A stretch of 64,000 nucleotides of DNA, from assembly GCA_025808555.1 (NCBI GenBank), contig CP075526.1, positions 760,712 through 824,711 on the forward strand, given 5' to 3'. The notes beneath the pieces are model-generated. The model did no database searches and was not told the DNA's origin. It worked only from the letters and a program-made list of their open reading frames with translations. Shown here piece by piece: positions 42,295 through 51,270 of this stretch. Source of the stretch: Anaerolineales bacterium. GTDB lineage: Bacteria > Chloroflexota > Anaerolineae > Anaerolineales > UBA11579. The first letter of the stretch is position 1; every line of letters starts with the position of its first letter. The position numbers and the translations under genes are program-made.

Positions 42295-43040
42295 AGCGTC
42301 TGATGCGTGTTGCTGCCAAAGGGTTAGCATGGCTGGTTGGCCTTTTGCCACAGCCCATGCTGGAGCTGGCGCTTGACCGCGTAATCGCACGGCGCAGCAA
42401 GCAATTGCCGGCAGATGAGGCATTACGCTTCCTCTTTCGCCTGGATGCAGAACTGTATGCATTACAAGGTCCGCTGGCGGCAGTGTATGGCGGCGGTGTG
42501 CACACCAAGCATAAGCACACCTCATATCACGATTTTTTCGTTGAGCGCATCAAGGCACAGGAGCGAGTGCTGGACATTGGCTGTGGCTTGGGCGCTGTTG
42601 CAGCAGACATTGCCCTACGCACCGGAGCAACTGTGCATGGGGTAGATCTGAATGACGACAGTATTACAGAAGCGAAGCGGCGCTTCCAATTACCCAACCT
42701 TACCTTCGCGGTACAAGATGCGCTGCAACTTGAAGTAGACAGCTCTTATGACACGATCGTGCTTTCCAATGTACTGGAGCACATCGTGGAACGACCAGAG
42801 TTTCTGCGCGGCGTGATGAATGCCACCAAAGCGAACCGGATATTCATCCGCGTGCCGCTGTTTGAGCGAGACTGGCGCGTGCCGTTGAAGAAGGAACTGG
42901 GCGTGGAGTGGCGGCTGGACCTGGATCACAAAACCGAGTTCACGCTGGCACAGTTTGCGGAAGAAACAGCCGCGGCCGGACTGAAGCTGGTGCACCAGGA
43001 AGTGCACTGGGGAGAAGTATGGGCGGAACTAACCCTGTAG
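42291..43040 (+). CDS. Class I SAM-dependent methyltransferase (glycan-cluster gene 2)
   Basis: 249 residues. ATG overlaps the previous stop (ATGA). The N-terminal 75 residues are helical and unmatched. Motif I is VLDIGCGLGAVAADIALRTG near residue 93, followed by VHGVDLNDDSI and the late motif YDTIVLSNVLEHI. The C-terminal part suggests a small-molecule or glycan substrate. Co-expressed with its neighbours by overlap. Confidence 0.82.
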   Translation: MKRLMRVAAKGLAWLVGLLPQPMLELALDRVIARRSKQLPADEALRFLFRLDAELYALQGPLAAVYGGGVHTKHKHTSYHDFFVERIKAQERVLDIGCGLGAVAADIALRTGATVHGVDLNDDSITEAKRRFQLPNLTFAVQDALQLEVDSSYDTIVLSNVLEHIVERPEFLRGVMNATKANRIFIRVPLFERDWRVPLKKELGVEWRLDLDHKTEFTLAQFAEETAAAGLKLVHQEVHWGEVWAELTL

Positions 43041-43735
43041 ACCTCTCCCTAGACAATCAGTTGTCCTATTCTCTACGGCGCCAGCACGTAGACGAGTTTT
43101 TGGCGCGGCAACTGGGCAGCTTGTCTGACGGCTGCCGCCTGCTGGACCTGGGTGGCGTGAAGCAGGGCCAGCGCGGCTACGGCCAGCGCGTCAGCGGGCG
43201 GCTGCAGGTAACGGTTGCCAACCTTGTGAGCGACAAGGGCTTGGACCTAAAGGCTGACGCTGCCCGGCTGCCGCTGGCGGCAGGCAGTTACGAGGCCGTG
43301 TTGTGCTCCGAAGTTTTGGAGCATGTGAACAACCCGGAGCCTGTATTGCAAGAGATGGTGCGTGTGCTGCAGCCCGGAGGCATTGCACTGATCACGGTGC
43401 CATTTATGTTTCGCCAGCATGCTGACCCGGCAGACTATGGGCGCTATACCGAATGGTTCTGGGCGGAGAACCTGCAGCGCATGGGTTTTAGTGAATACGC
43501 CATTGAGAAGCAAGGCTTGTTTGGCAGCCTGCTGGCAGATATGCTGCGCCATTGGTGGCAGCAAGGAGTCATCGAGGGCCGCGGCCCTCTACCGCGGGTA
43601 CAGCGCTGGCTGCTGCCACGCCTGATGGCAAGTACGCGCCGCCGCGCCTTGCGCTTTGACGCTAATCAACGCACACATCCCGTGTGGAGCAGCTACGTGG
43701 GCGGTTTTGGGATCGTTACCCGCAAACCACGATGA
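43019..43735 (+). CDS. Class I SAM-dependent methyltransferase (glycan-cluster gene 3)
   Basis: 238 residues from the ATG at 43019, which has GGGAGA upstream and lies 22 bp inside the previous gene; a longer in-frame reading from 42908 is not supported. Motif I is modified to LLDLGGVKQGQRGYGQ near residue 40. The late motifs AVLCSEVLEHVNNPE and VLQPGGIALITVPF are canonical. The altered glycine loop suggests a divergent SAM pocket. Its stop overlaps the glycosyltransferase start (ATGA). Confidence 0.8.
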   Translation: MGGTNPVDLSLDNQLSYSLRRQHVDEFLARQLGSLSDGCRLLDLGGVKQGQRGYGQRVSGRLQVTVANLVSDKGLDLKADAARLPLAAGSYEAVLCSEVLEHVNNPEPVLQEMVRVLQPGGIALITVPFMFRQHADPADYGRYTEWFWAENLQRMGFSEYAIEKQGLFGSLLADMLRHWWQQGVIEGRGPLPRVQRWLLPRLMASTRRRALRFDANQRTHPVWSSYVGGFGIVTRKPR

Positions 43736-44814
43736 AAGCACGCATCGCGTATCTGTTGCAGATGTTTGGCGTGGGGGGCATGCCAAAGTGGCTGTACCGC
43801 CTGGCGGGCGAACTGGGCGATGAGTTTGACTTTCACTTTATTGCTACGCATTCAGACTATGTTCTGCCTGACTACAGCCAGGTGGCGAAGGTGAGCGTGC
43901 TGCCCTTTCGCAAGCTGCCGCTGGCCTGGCACCTGCTGTGTGAGCGCATTGACCTGGTGCAGATCGCCAACTTACGTCTATACGCAGATGCGGCCCGCCT
44001 GGCCGGCGTGCCAAGCGTGATCGAACGAGTGGATGGCATGCGCGGCGGGGCGGCCCTGGGACGCAAGGAAGGCCTGGATGCAGTAGTGGCTTCGACGCGC
44101 GGCATGGCCAGCTATCTTGAGCGCATGCTGCCCGCTGACAAGATCCATACGATCTACAACGGAGTGGACCTGGCCGCATTCAATGCTGCGCCGGTTGAAC
44201 GGTTTGGCCTGGGCACTGACAAGATAATCATTGGGCGAACGTCACGGCTGGGTGGTGGCAAGAATATTTCGCTGCTGATCGCGGCGGTGAAGCAACTGCG
44301 CCAACAAGCCAGGTACGCACATGTGCATCTGGTGGTGTGCGGCGGCGACACCACCCAACCGGGCGCAGTGCCGATGCTGGCGCAGCTGCGGGCGGAGGCC
44401 GAGCCGCTGGGCGATGCGGTCATCTTTACCGGGGAAGTTGCCGACCCGACAGCAATCACCAAGGGCTTTGACATCGCCACCTGTACTTCGCTGCCCAGCA
44501 ATGAGGGCATCCCCAATTCGTTGATCGAGGCGATGGCTGCGGGCAAACCCGTAGTGGCGAGCGCAGTGGACGATATTCCGGAGTTGGTGCAGGACGACGT
44601 GACCGGGTTGCTGTTTGAGAGCGGCAACCTGGAGCAGTTGACGGCGGCGTTGGCCAGATTGGTGGATGATGCTGGCTTGCGGGCAAAGATGGGTGCAGCG
44701 GGCCGCGAATATGTTGAGCAGGCGTTTGACTTGAAACGTCAGGCTGAGCAATACCGCCAGCTGTACCGAAGCCTACTGGAGCGCAACGGCCGCCACTGGC
44801 TCAATCGTTCTTAG
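43732..44814 (+). CDS. Family 4 glycosyltransferase
   Basis: 360 residues from the ATG overlapping the previous stop. GT-B fold: the N-terminal LLQMFGVGGMPKWLYRLA loop contacts the acceptor. The C-terminal donor domain has IIIGRTSRLGGGKN near residue 165, and the E-x7-E region PNSLIEAMAAGKPVVAS, followed by DDIPELVQDDVTGLLF. It would add a sugar to a glycan made or modified by the three methyltransferases upstream. Its stop overlaps the convergent AlkZ-like gene by 4 bp. Confidence 0.88.
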   Translation: MKARIAYLLQMFGVGGMPKWLYRLAGELGDEFDFHFIATHSDYVLPDYSQVAKVSVLPFRKLPLAWHLLCERIDLVQIANLRLYADAARLAGVPSVIERVDGMRGGAALGRKEGLDAVVASTRGMASYLERMLPADKIHTIYNGVDLAAFNAAPVERFGLGTDKIIIGRTSRLGGGKNISLLIAAVKQLRQQARYAHVHLVVCGGDTTQPGAVPMLAQLRAEAEPLGDAVIFTGEVADPTAITKGFDIATCTSLPSNEGIPNSLIEAMAAGKPVVASAVDDIPELVQDDVTGLLFESGNLEQLTAALARLVDDAGLRAKMGAAGREYVEQAFDLKRQAEQYRQLYRSLLERNGRHWLNRS

Positions 44815-45938
44815 TCCAGCATTCCCACGACTGGCTTCAGCCCCAAAAACTCCCCGTAGCGCTTGATGCTGGCTTTGAGGGAGCGGGCATCGGCAGCGGC
44901 ATTGCCGCCGAAGGGAGATTGCAGGGTGATGTGCACTTCGTCCTTTTGCAGCTCGCGCTTCCACATGCCGGCGGTGCGCCCGTTGATGACGTAGAAGTGC
45001 GGCAGCATGAGCGCGCCGCCGGCCCACAAGGACTTGTAGTCGTTCGGCTCGGTGTGGCTTCGGTCGGCGAAGCCGATGCCGTATTCGTCAAAGTTGGGCA
45101 GCAGCCAGGCGCCGCGGGCGCTATTGGCGGGCGGCCGCGCCTCGGACCACCAGTAGGCTTTGCCATCCAGCTCAGCGCTGCGCAGTTCGCCCAGCGACAG
45201 GGCTGCAGCGCGGCAATCGGCCACGGTGAGGCCTGACCACCAGGCGAAGTCGTGCGCGGTGGCCGGACCGCGGGCGCCAAAGTAGCGGCGGGCCAGCTCG
45301 GCCAGAGCGTCTTGGCGGGCGAGCGAGCGGCCGCGGGCAGGGGCGCGTTCATCCAGCAACATGTAGGTGAACTGCTTGCCGCGGCGCGGGCCGCTGGTGA
45401 GCAGGCCTTCCAGCTCGGCGAACATGACGAAGTAGGCCAGACGCTGGCCTTGTGCCTCAGGCACACCACCGGCTTGCAAAGCGCTGGCAAGCTCACTGCG
45501 GGTGAGCTGCTGGCCGCCCTCCAGGGCACGTTGGAAGATCTTCAGCGCACGCTTTTGGGCAGGGCCATCCACGCCCAGTTTGCGATACATGTGGCCATTG
45601 AGAGCGTGCACACGCGGCGCGCTGAGCATCAGCATCCAGCGCACATCGGCGGGGGCGACGAAGTGCCAGGTGGGGCGCAAGATGTGCAGGCGCAGGATGC
45701 GGCCATCGGAGAACCAGGCTTCAACCTCGCTTTCGGTCCACCCTGCCTGGAGATTGCTGCGCTTGCTCACTGAGACAGATTGAGGCTGCAGGCGTATCGC
45801 CAGGCCCCACAGCGCTCCGTAAAAATCCTGGGATTGGACGGCACCCTGGGTTGAGACGACCTCAAGCGGGTTGCGCAGTGCGCTGGCAACCAGATGCTGG
45901 TTGGCCAGGCGACGGCGAATGATCTCACTTGTCTTCAT
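44811..45938 (-). CDS. Winged-helix DNA-binding protein of the AlkZ (HTH_42) family
   Basis: 375 residues composed of tandem winged helices, the fold of the YcaQ/AlkZ DNA glycosylases. The conserved N-terminal region reads GAVQSQDFYGALWGLAIR near residue 32, giving a QSQ triplet at the position of the AlkZ catalytic QxQ motif (YcaQ has QxD). HFVAPADVRWML and the late TAGMWKRE region also match the family. AlkZ enzymes excise bulky or cross-linked alkylated bases made by natural products. Activity here is inference from the motif. Confidence 0.75.
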   Translation of the reverse strand: MKTSEIIRRRLANQHLVASALRNPLEVVSTQGAVQSQDFYGALWGLAIRLQPQSVSVSKRSNLQAGWTESEVEAWFSDGRILRLHILRPTWHFVAPADVRWMLMLSAPRVHALNGHMYRKLGVDGPAQKRALKIFQRALEGGQQLTRSELASALQAGGVPEAQGQRLAYFVMFAELEGLLTSGPRRGKQFTYMLLDERAPARGRSLARQDALAELARRYFGARGPATAHDFAWWSGLTVADCRAAALSLGELRSAELDGKAYWWSEARPPANSARGAWLLPNFDEYGIGFADRSHTEPNDYKSLWAGGALMLPHFYVINGRTAGMWKRELQKDEVHITLQSPFGGNAAADARSLKASIKRYGEFLGLKPVVGMLD

Positions 45939-45953
45939 GCAGGGAAGTTATTC

Positions 45954-46044
<91 letters not shown>

Positions 46045-46177
46045 ACTACCGATTATAACGGAGCGAACTCCGCGATTGGGAAACTCACCCGCATTGAGAA
46101 CCCTGTTCACCAATCCACATTGACCGCGAGCGGACAGGGACATACCATGGGCTGAGTTTGAATCTGAGGAGATAAAT

Positions 46178-46906
46178 GTGAGCAGAGGGTTGACTGGCCT
46201 TATGTTGAAAGGCTATGGAGCACGTGATTATGAACTGACATTGCTGGATAGACGCGAGATCACGCCGCACTTCGTGCGTTTTCGTTTTGGCAGCCCACAG
46301 CTATTCAAGGAAATAGAGTGGCACCCGGCGACCTGGCTGCGCTTATGGTTCCCTGACCTGGCGGGCGGTCCACGCGAGTATCAGCGCTCCTACACACTGG
46401 TGGCGGCTTACCCAGAACAGAATGAATTTGAAATTGATGTGCTGATGCACCAGCCGCCCGGGCCGGCAACGTTGTGGTTTAGCCAGGCAACGCCGGGCAA
46501 CAAGCTGGCCAGCACCTTCCTGGGTTCACGCTTTCGCATGCCGCAGGCAGAGCCGGCTGGCTTCCTGCTGATCGGCGATGCGTGCTCAACGCCGGCGATC
46601 AACAACCTCATCGCTGCGGTGCAACCCACCACCCCGCTGGAAGTCTACCTAGAAAGCAGCAGCCTGCAGGATGATGCCATTCCCGTTGAGGCGCACCCAC
46701 TGTTAAACCTGCAGCGCGTGCCGCGCCGCGGGCCAGAGAGCCTGCTGGCAGCCATCCAACGCCGCCCGCGGGCTGGTTGGTACGCCTGGGCGGCCGGCGA
46801 AGCGGCCACGATGAAACTGTTGCACAAAGCACTGAAAGCCGAGCATGGCTTCGACAAAGACGCCATGCATGTGCAGTCTTATTGGTCTGAATCTGGGAAA
46901 CATTAA
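46178..46906 (+). CDS. Siderophore-interacting FAD/NAD(P)H protein
   Basis: 242 residues from a GTG with GAGGAG 6 nt before it. The FAD-binding domain has YQRSYTLVAAYPEQNEFEIDV near residue 68, with the R-x-Y-T flavin motif. The NAD(P)H-binding SIP domain has FLLIGDACSTPAINNLI and AWAAGEAATMKLLHK near the end. Such reductases (ViuB-like) release iron from ferric siderophores in the cytoplasm. No siderophore transporter is adjacent, although an iron ABC importer lies 11 kb away. Confidence 0.87.
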   Translation: MSRGLTGLMLKGYGARDYELTLLDRREITPHFVRFRFGSPQLFKEIEWHPATWLRLWFPDLAGGPREYQRSYTLVAAYPEQNEFEIDVLMHQPPGPATLWFSQATPGNKLASTFLGSRFRMPQAEPAGFLLIGDACSTPAINNLIAAVQPTTPLEVYLESSSLQDDAIPVEAHPLLNLQRVPRRGPESLLAAIQRRPRAGWYAWAAGEAATMKLLHKALKAEHGFDKDAMHVQSYWSESGKH

Positions 46907-46914
46907 GGACTACG

Positions 46915-47763
46915 ATGGCGCATACCTACGGAGAATCTAATTACTTCACTTTGCCCGACGGGCGCAAGCTGCAATATCGTCTGAAGGGTGAAGGCGGACC
47001 GACGGTTGTCTTCGAAGCGGGCATGGGTTTCTCGGGCTCGATGTGGGGGCAGGTGCAGCCTGAGGTGGCCAAGCTGGCCACGACCCTGGTATATGACCGC
47101 ATCGGCACTGGCCGCAGCGATGACCGCCCCGGCGCGCATACCCTGAACATGCTGGTGGCCGACCTGGCGGCATTGCTAGGCGGCCTGCCGCACTTGGCGC
47201 CGTTCATTCTGGTGGGGGCCAGCTGGGGCGGGCCGATCGTGCGGCAGCTGGCCGCTGGCGGCCAGGTGGCGGTGCGCGGGCTGGTGCTGGTGGACCAGAG
47301 CGATGAGAACGCGCCGGATTTCTTCACCCCGGCGGCGCGCAGGCAATTTGAGGGCACGCCGAAGATGCTGATCCTGATGGCGAAACTGGGCCTGTACAAG
47401 CTAATGGGCCAGGGGCCGGGGAAGAACCAGCCCGCGGATGTGCGCGCGGACCATTACGAATACGACTTCACGGTGCGGGCGGCCGAGAACTTTGCCGCCG
47501 AGATCACGAACTTCATTCCTGACATGGAGTGGTTGCGTGACAATCCAAACCGCCTGGACGGCGTCGAGGTGAGCGTGATCAGCGGGATGAAGCCAGGAAT
47601 GCTGGATAAGAAGCAGCGCAAATCGATCAATGCGGCGCACCACAAGACGGTGGAGATGCTGGCGAATGGGCGCTTTGTGCCGGCGGAGAAGGCCGGGCAC
47701 TATGTCATGTTCCACCAGCCGGAGATCATTGTGAGCGAGGTTGCGCGGCTGCTGGGGAAATAG
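46915..47763 (+). CDS. Alpha/beta hydrolase
   Basis: 282 residues, starting 9 nt after the previous gene with AAGGA before the ATG. Nucleophile elbow GASWGG near residue 104 (Ser), oxyanion region VFEAGMGFSG, and catalytic His in AGHYVMFHQPE near 262, with an acid near residue 220. The conserved frame is that of the general alpha/beta-hydrolase_1 family (esterases, epoxide or ester hydrolases); substrate unknown. Probably co-transcribed with the siderophore-interacting protein. Confidence 0.85.
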   Translation: MAHTYGESNYFTLPDGRKLQYRLKGEGGPTVVFEAGMGFSGSMWGQVQPEVAKLATTLVYDRIGTGRSDDRPGAHTLNMLVADLAALLGGLPHLAPFILVGASWGGPIVRQLAAGGQVAVRGLVLVDQSDENAPDFFTPAARRQFEGTPKMLILMAKLGLYKLMGQGPGKNQPADVRADHYEYDFTVRAAENFAAEITNFIPDMEWLRDNPNRLDGVEVSVISGMKPGMLDKKQRKSINAAHHKTVEMLANGRFVPAEKAGHYVMFHQPEIIVSEVARLLGK

Positions 47764-47805
47764 GGGTGCGCGGCGAGTCACGCGCTACTTGGAAGATGTG
47801 TATGC

Positions 47806-47874
47806 AAGGATTCTTCCCGGGTCGGGCATCGGCGATTCTGGTGTAGAGGAATCAACCCGGTCAGAATGACACAG
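47806..47874. repeat. Degenerate member of the dispersed repeat family
   Basis: AAGGATTCTTCCCGGGTCGG through TGTAGAGGAATCAACCCGG to TCAGAATGACA. It has the end words (GGATTC and GAATGAC) of the GTCATTCCGAG-type repeats in inverted orientation. It lies between convergent genes. Confidence 0.4.
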
Positions 47875-47881
47875 GAAGGTG

Positions 47882-49279
47882 CTACCAGAGCTCGGCTACA
47901 TCACCCATGGCGGGAAAGTGCACGTTGGGGAAGCCATCGGCGTTGAGCTTCTCGGTCAGGGCGGTGGCGGGGCCGGCTTCACCGTGTACAAGATAGATAT
48001 TGCGCACGGTGTCCTTTACGGCCGCGGCGTATTCACGCAGGCCATCCTGCCCGGCGTGGGCGGAGAAGCCATTGATAGTAGCCACGCGGATCTTGCGGTC
48101 GTACTCGGTGCCGAAGATGCGGATACGCTCGGCACCCTCCACCAAGCGGCGGCCCAGGGTGTGCGGCGCCATCCACGAGACGATCAGCACCAGGCTGTTC
48201 TCATCGTGCACGTTGTGCTCGAGGTGGTGCAAGACCCGCCCAACTTCCATCATGCCTGAAGCCGAAATGATGATCATTGGATCTTTGCGGTCATTGAGCG
48301 CCTTGGACTCGTCCACCGAGCGAATGTAGGTGAGCATTTCGAAGCCCAACGCTTCGGAGTGATTGCCGTTCTCCAAAAACTGGCGGGTCTCATCGTCGAG
48401 GCATTCGGGATGACGGCGGAAGATGTCGGATACGTTGACGGCCAGCGGGCTGTCCACGAAGACTGGCACCTTGGGCACCTCGTCAGCGGCCATCAGCTGG
48501 TGCAGGTGATACACGATCTCCTGCGTGCGACCCACGGCGAAGGCCGGCACGATGACTTTGCCGCCGCGCCCAAGCGTGTCACCGATGATGCCGCGCAACT
48601 GTTCAGCCGCCTGGGCGGGCGGCTGGTGGTTGCGGTCGCCATAGGTGCTTTCCATCAGCAGCGTGTCAGCTGCGCTGGGCATGACCGGGTCTTTGATCAG
48701 GGTGAGGCCAGGGCGACCAATATCGCCCGAGAACCAGAAACGGCGCTGCTTGCCATGGTCGTCAATATCCAGCGCAATGGCGGCGGAACCGAGGATGTGG
48801 CCGGCTTCGATGAAGGTGGCCTGGACGCCGGGGAAGATCTCGAACGGCGTGGCATATTTCTGCGGCACAAACTGGTCATTGGCCTGGTTGGCGTCTGCCA
48901 CCGTATAAAGCGGCACGATGGGCGACTCGCCCGCTTTGAGGCGGCGGTTCATGTGGGCGGCGTCGCTCTCCTGGATGCGGGCTGAATCCTCCAGCATCAC
49001 CTTGCATAGATCGGCCGTGGCGCGCTGGGCGTGGATAGGCCCAGCGTAGCCATTCTTCACCAAATTGGGCAGGTTGCCACTGTGGTCAATGTGGGCGTGC
49101 GACAGAATGACCGCATCCAGCTCAGTTACGTCATAGTTGAAGTTGGTGTTGCGCTGGATGGCTTCCTTGCGCGGCCCCTGGTAGAGACCACAATCCAGCA
49201 GCACTTTGCGGCCATTGATCTCCAGCAAGTGCTGTGAACCTGTGACGGTTTGGGCCGCCCCGTGAAAATGGATCTGCAT
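47882..49279 (-). CDS. MBL-fold RNA nuclease with beta-CASP domain (CPSF73-like)
   Basis: 465 residues from the ATG at 49279; a TTG three codons earlier is possible. The metallo-beta-lactamase zinc motif SHAHIDHSGNLP is near residue 67, with further ligands in EAGHILGSA and SGDIGRPG. The beta-CASP part has PAFAVGRTQEI, SASGMMEVGRVLHHL and VATINGFSAHAGQDGL, the pattern of KH-less bacterial CPSF homologues (Ysh1-like). Such enzymes cut or trim RNA. It lies 14 nt after the RNase D gene, suggesting a two-gene RNA-processing operon. Confidence 0.92.
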   Translation of the reverse strand: MQIHFHGAAQTVTGSQHLLEINGRKVLLDCGLYQGPRKEAIQRNTNFNYDVTELDAVILSHAHIDHSGNLPNLVKNGYAGPIHAQRATADLCKVMLEDSARIQESDAAHMNRRLKAGESPIVPLYTVADANQANDQFVPQKYATPFEIFPGVQATFIEAGHILGSAAIALDIDDHGKQRRFWFSGDIGRPGLTLIKDPVMPSAADTLLMESTYGDRNHQPPAQAAEQLRGIIGDTLGRGGKVIVPAFAVGRTQEIVYHLHQLMAADEVPKVPVFVDSPLAVNVSDIFRRHPECLDDETRQFLENGNHSEALGFEMLTYIRSVDESKALNDRKDPMIIISASGMMEVGRVLHHLEHNVHDENSLVLIVSWMAPHTLGRRLVEGAERIRIFGTEYDRKIRVATINGFSAHAGQDGLREYAAAVKDTVRNIYLVHGEAGPATALTEKLNADGFPNVHFPAMGDVAELW

Positions 49280-49293
49280 AGTGGGCAATGTCC

Positions 49294-50421
49294 TTAATTA
49301 GGGTGCAAGGCTTTAAGCACTTGATCACCCCAGGTCTTGAGGCGCCAGGGCACGCTGACGAACAGAGGTTCAAGCTCTGTGAAGGTGCGCGGGTTGGCGC
49401 GGGCTGTGCTTTCCATGATATCGCGCGGCAGAACCACGTCTGACTCCACATCCAGCTCCTTGGCGGCGGCTTTGCGCCATAGGCGCAGCAGATCCAGGCG
49501 TTCAATGTAGCTTTCATCGTACGGGCGGCGGGAAGGGCGGCGCAGCGGAGTAGCCTGCTGGCCGTTGCGCACGGCCGCCAGCAGGCCCTTGGCGTGGCGG
49601 CGGATCTGGCCTTCGCTCATGCCGGGCACGGCGGCCAATTCCTCCGCCGTGGTGGGAGCCAGCTTGGCGATCTCGGTCAGCGTGGTATCGCCCATGATCT
49701 TGAAGAGCGGCAGATCGGCCTGGGCGGCGCGGTTGGCGCGGTATTCGGCCAGCTGTTGGAGGATGGCCGCCTGGCGCGGGTTGAGATCGCGGGCGCCTTT
49801 GACGCGCCACACCTCAGGCACATCTTCCACATCCAGGTTGGCGCGGGTGATGGCGGGCAGGCGGGCGAAGTCTTCGCGGGCCAGCTCCCAGCGGCCGGCG
49901 GCCTCCAGATCCTCCTTGAGCTTGTTGCGCAGCTGGATGAGGTAGTGCGTATCCAGGCGGGCATAGTCGAGCAGGGCTGGCAACAGCGGGCGAGCGCCCC
50001 AATCGGCGCGCTGGAAGCGCTTCTCAAGCTTGACGCCAAAATCCTCCTCGAGCAGGCTTCCCAAACCGACGCGTTTGCGGCCAAGGATGCGGGCGGCGAT
50101 CATAGTGTCGAACAGGTTGGCAAATTCCAACTGGTACTGGCGCTGCATCACCAGAATGTCGTATTCTGCCGCGTGAAAGATCTTCTCATGGGCGGGGCTG
50201 GCGAAGAGCGCGGCGAGCGGCTCCAAATCCGAAAGGGGGAAGGGGTCGATCAGCGCATCCTCTTGCGGCGTAGAGAACTGCAAAAGGCACAGGCGCTCAC
50301 GGTAGGCATGCAGACTGTTGGATTCTGTGTCTACGGCGATCAGGGTGTGGCTTTGCAAGCGCTCTGCCAGCGCAGTGAGGGTAGCGGTGGAAGTGATGAG
50401 TGCAGGCGTGCTACCAAGCAT
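49294..50421 (-). CDS. rnd: Ribonuclease D
   Basis: 375 residues from the ATG at 50421; the in-frame extension to 50499 crosses the promoter. DEDDy exonuclease motifs: LIAVDTESNSLHAY near residue 23, FHAAEYDILVMQRQ near 78, and the Tyr-containing YARLDTHYLIQLRNKL near 165. An HRDC domain follows (about 210-290). RNase D trims 3' ends of tRNA precursors. TATAAT lies 9 nt before the ATG with no ribosome-binding site, so it is probably leaderless. It is divergent from the TrmH-type gene. Confidence 0.93.
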   Translation of the reverse strand: MLGSTPALITSTATLTALAERLQSHTLIAVDTESNSLHAYRERLCLLQFSTPQEDALIDPFPLSDLEPLAALFASPAHEKIFHAAEYDILVMQRQYQLEFANLFDTMIAARILGRKRVGLGSLLEEDFGVKLEKRFQRADWGARPLLPALLDYARLDTHYLIQLRNKLKEDLEAAGRWELAREDFARLPAITRANLDVEDVPEVWRVKGARDLNPRQAAILQQLAEYRANRAAQADLPLFKIMGDTTLTEIAKLAPTTAEELAAVPGMSEGQIRRHAKGLLAAVRNGQQATPLRRPSRRPYDESYIERLDLLRLWRKAAAKELDVESDVVLPRDIMESTARANPRTFTELEPLFVSVPWRLKTWGDQVLKALHPN

Positions 50422-50430
50422 GTGGCGGCT

Positions 50431-50436
50431 ATTATA
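50431..50436 (-). promoter_or_regulatory. -10 box of rnd (leaderless arrangement)
   Basis: TATAAT on the minus strand ending 9 nt before the rnd ATG at 50421. Confidence 0.55.
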
Positions 50437-50526
50437 TGTAAGAAAGTGAGCGGGAGCAGTAATGAGCGAGCAGGAAACATAAGGCTGCATCCCGTTCATT
50501 ACTCATTGCTCACTCTTCCTTCTATA

Positions 50527-50532
50527 TATAAT
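50527..50532 (+). promoter_or_regulatory. -10 box of the TrmH-family gene (leaderless arrangement)
   Basis: TATAAT only 6 nt before the ATG at 50539, so the start codon must be at or next to the transcription start. Confidence 0.6.
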
Positions 50533-50538
50533 GCAACT

Positions 50539-51267
50539 ATGAGCAAACTCATCCTTGAAGGCTGGGTATCCGTGCTGGCGGCGCTGCAGGCGCAACGCCG
50601 CAGCATTGAAGCCGTGTATGTGCAACAGGGCAAGGATGTGCGCAACCTGGGCCAGATCGAGCGCCTGGCCGCCGAAGGCGGGATTGCGCTGCACGCGGCG
50701 CCGGCGGCCGAGATCGACGCGCTGGCGCAGGGCAGCAGCCACGGCGGTGTGCTGGCCCTGGCCGGCGAACGCCGCTTTGAGCCGCTGGAGACGCTGGCGG
50801 AGACGCCCGGCTGGGTGGTGATGCTGGACGGTGTGGAGGACCCCTACAACTACGGCCAGGCGATCCGCGCCCTGTATGCGGCCGGGGCCAACGGCCTGGT
50901 GGCCCCGCTGCGCAACTGGGACACCGCGCTGAACGTAGTGGCGCGGGCCAGCGCAGGCGCCAGCGAGCACATGCCCACGGCGCGGGCAGATGTGCTGGAG
51001 GCGCTGGCGTTCTTCAAGGGGCGCGGCTACCGCAGCCTGGCGGCCGCCAAAGCCGCCGGCAGCACGCCGCTGTACGCGGCGGCGCTCGGTGGGCCGCTGT
51101 TCCTGCTGATCGGCGGGGAGCGGCGCGGGCTGAACGCGGCGGCGCTGGCGCAGTGTGATAGGCTCATCAGTATTCCATATGGGCGCGACTTCAAGGCCGA
51201 ACTGGACGTGACCTCTTCCACGGCGGCGATCGCCTTTGAAGTGATGCGCCAGCGTGCATATACTTAA
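50539..51267 (+). CDS. TrmH/SpoU-family RNA 2'-O-methyltransferase
   Basis: 242 residues from the ATG right after TATAAT. The N-terminal substrate-binding region (about 1-85) has VSVLAALQAQRR and SSHGGVLALAG. The knotted SPOUT domain has WVVMLDGVEDPYNYGQAIRAL near residue 94, LFLLIGGERRGLN, and ISIPYGRDFKAELDVTSSTAAIAFE at the end. Family members methylate a ribose in tRNA or 23S rRNA; the usual final SLNVS is replaced by ELDVTSS. Divergent from rnd and near the beta-CASP nuclease, so an RNA-processing neighbourhood. Confidence 0.88.
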   Translation: MSKLILEGWVSVLAALQAQRRSIEAVYVQQGKDVRNLGQIERLAAEGGIALHAAPAAEIDALAQGSSHGGVLALAGERRFEPLETLAETPGWVVMLDGVEDPYNYGQAIRALYAAGANGLVAPLRNWDTALNVVARASAGASEHMPTARADVLEALAFFKGRGYRSLAAAKAAGSTPLYAAALGGPLFLLIGGERRGLNAAALAQCDRLISIPYGRDFKAELDVTSSTAAIAFEVMRQRAYT

Positions 51268-51270
51268 GCC

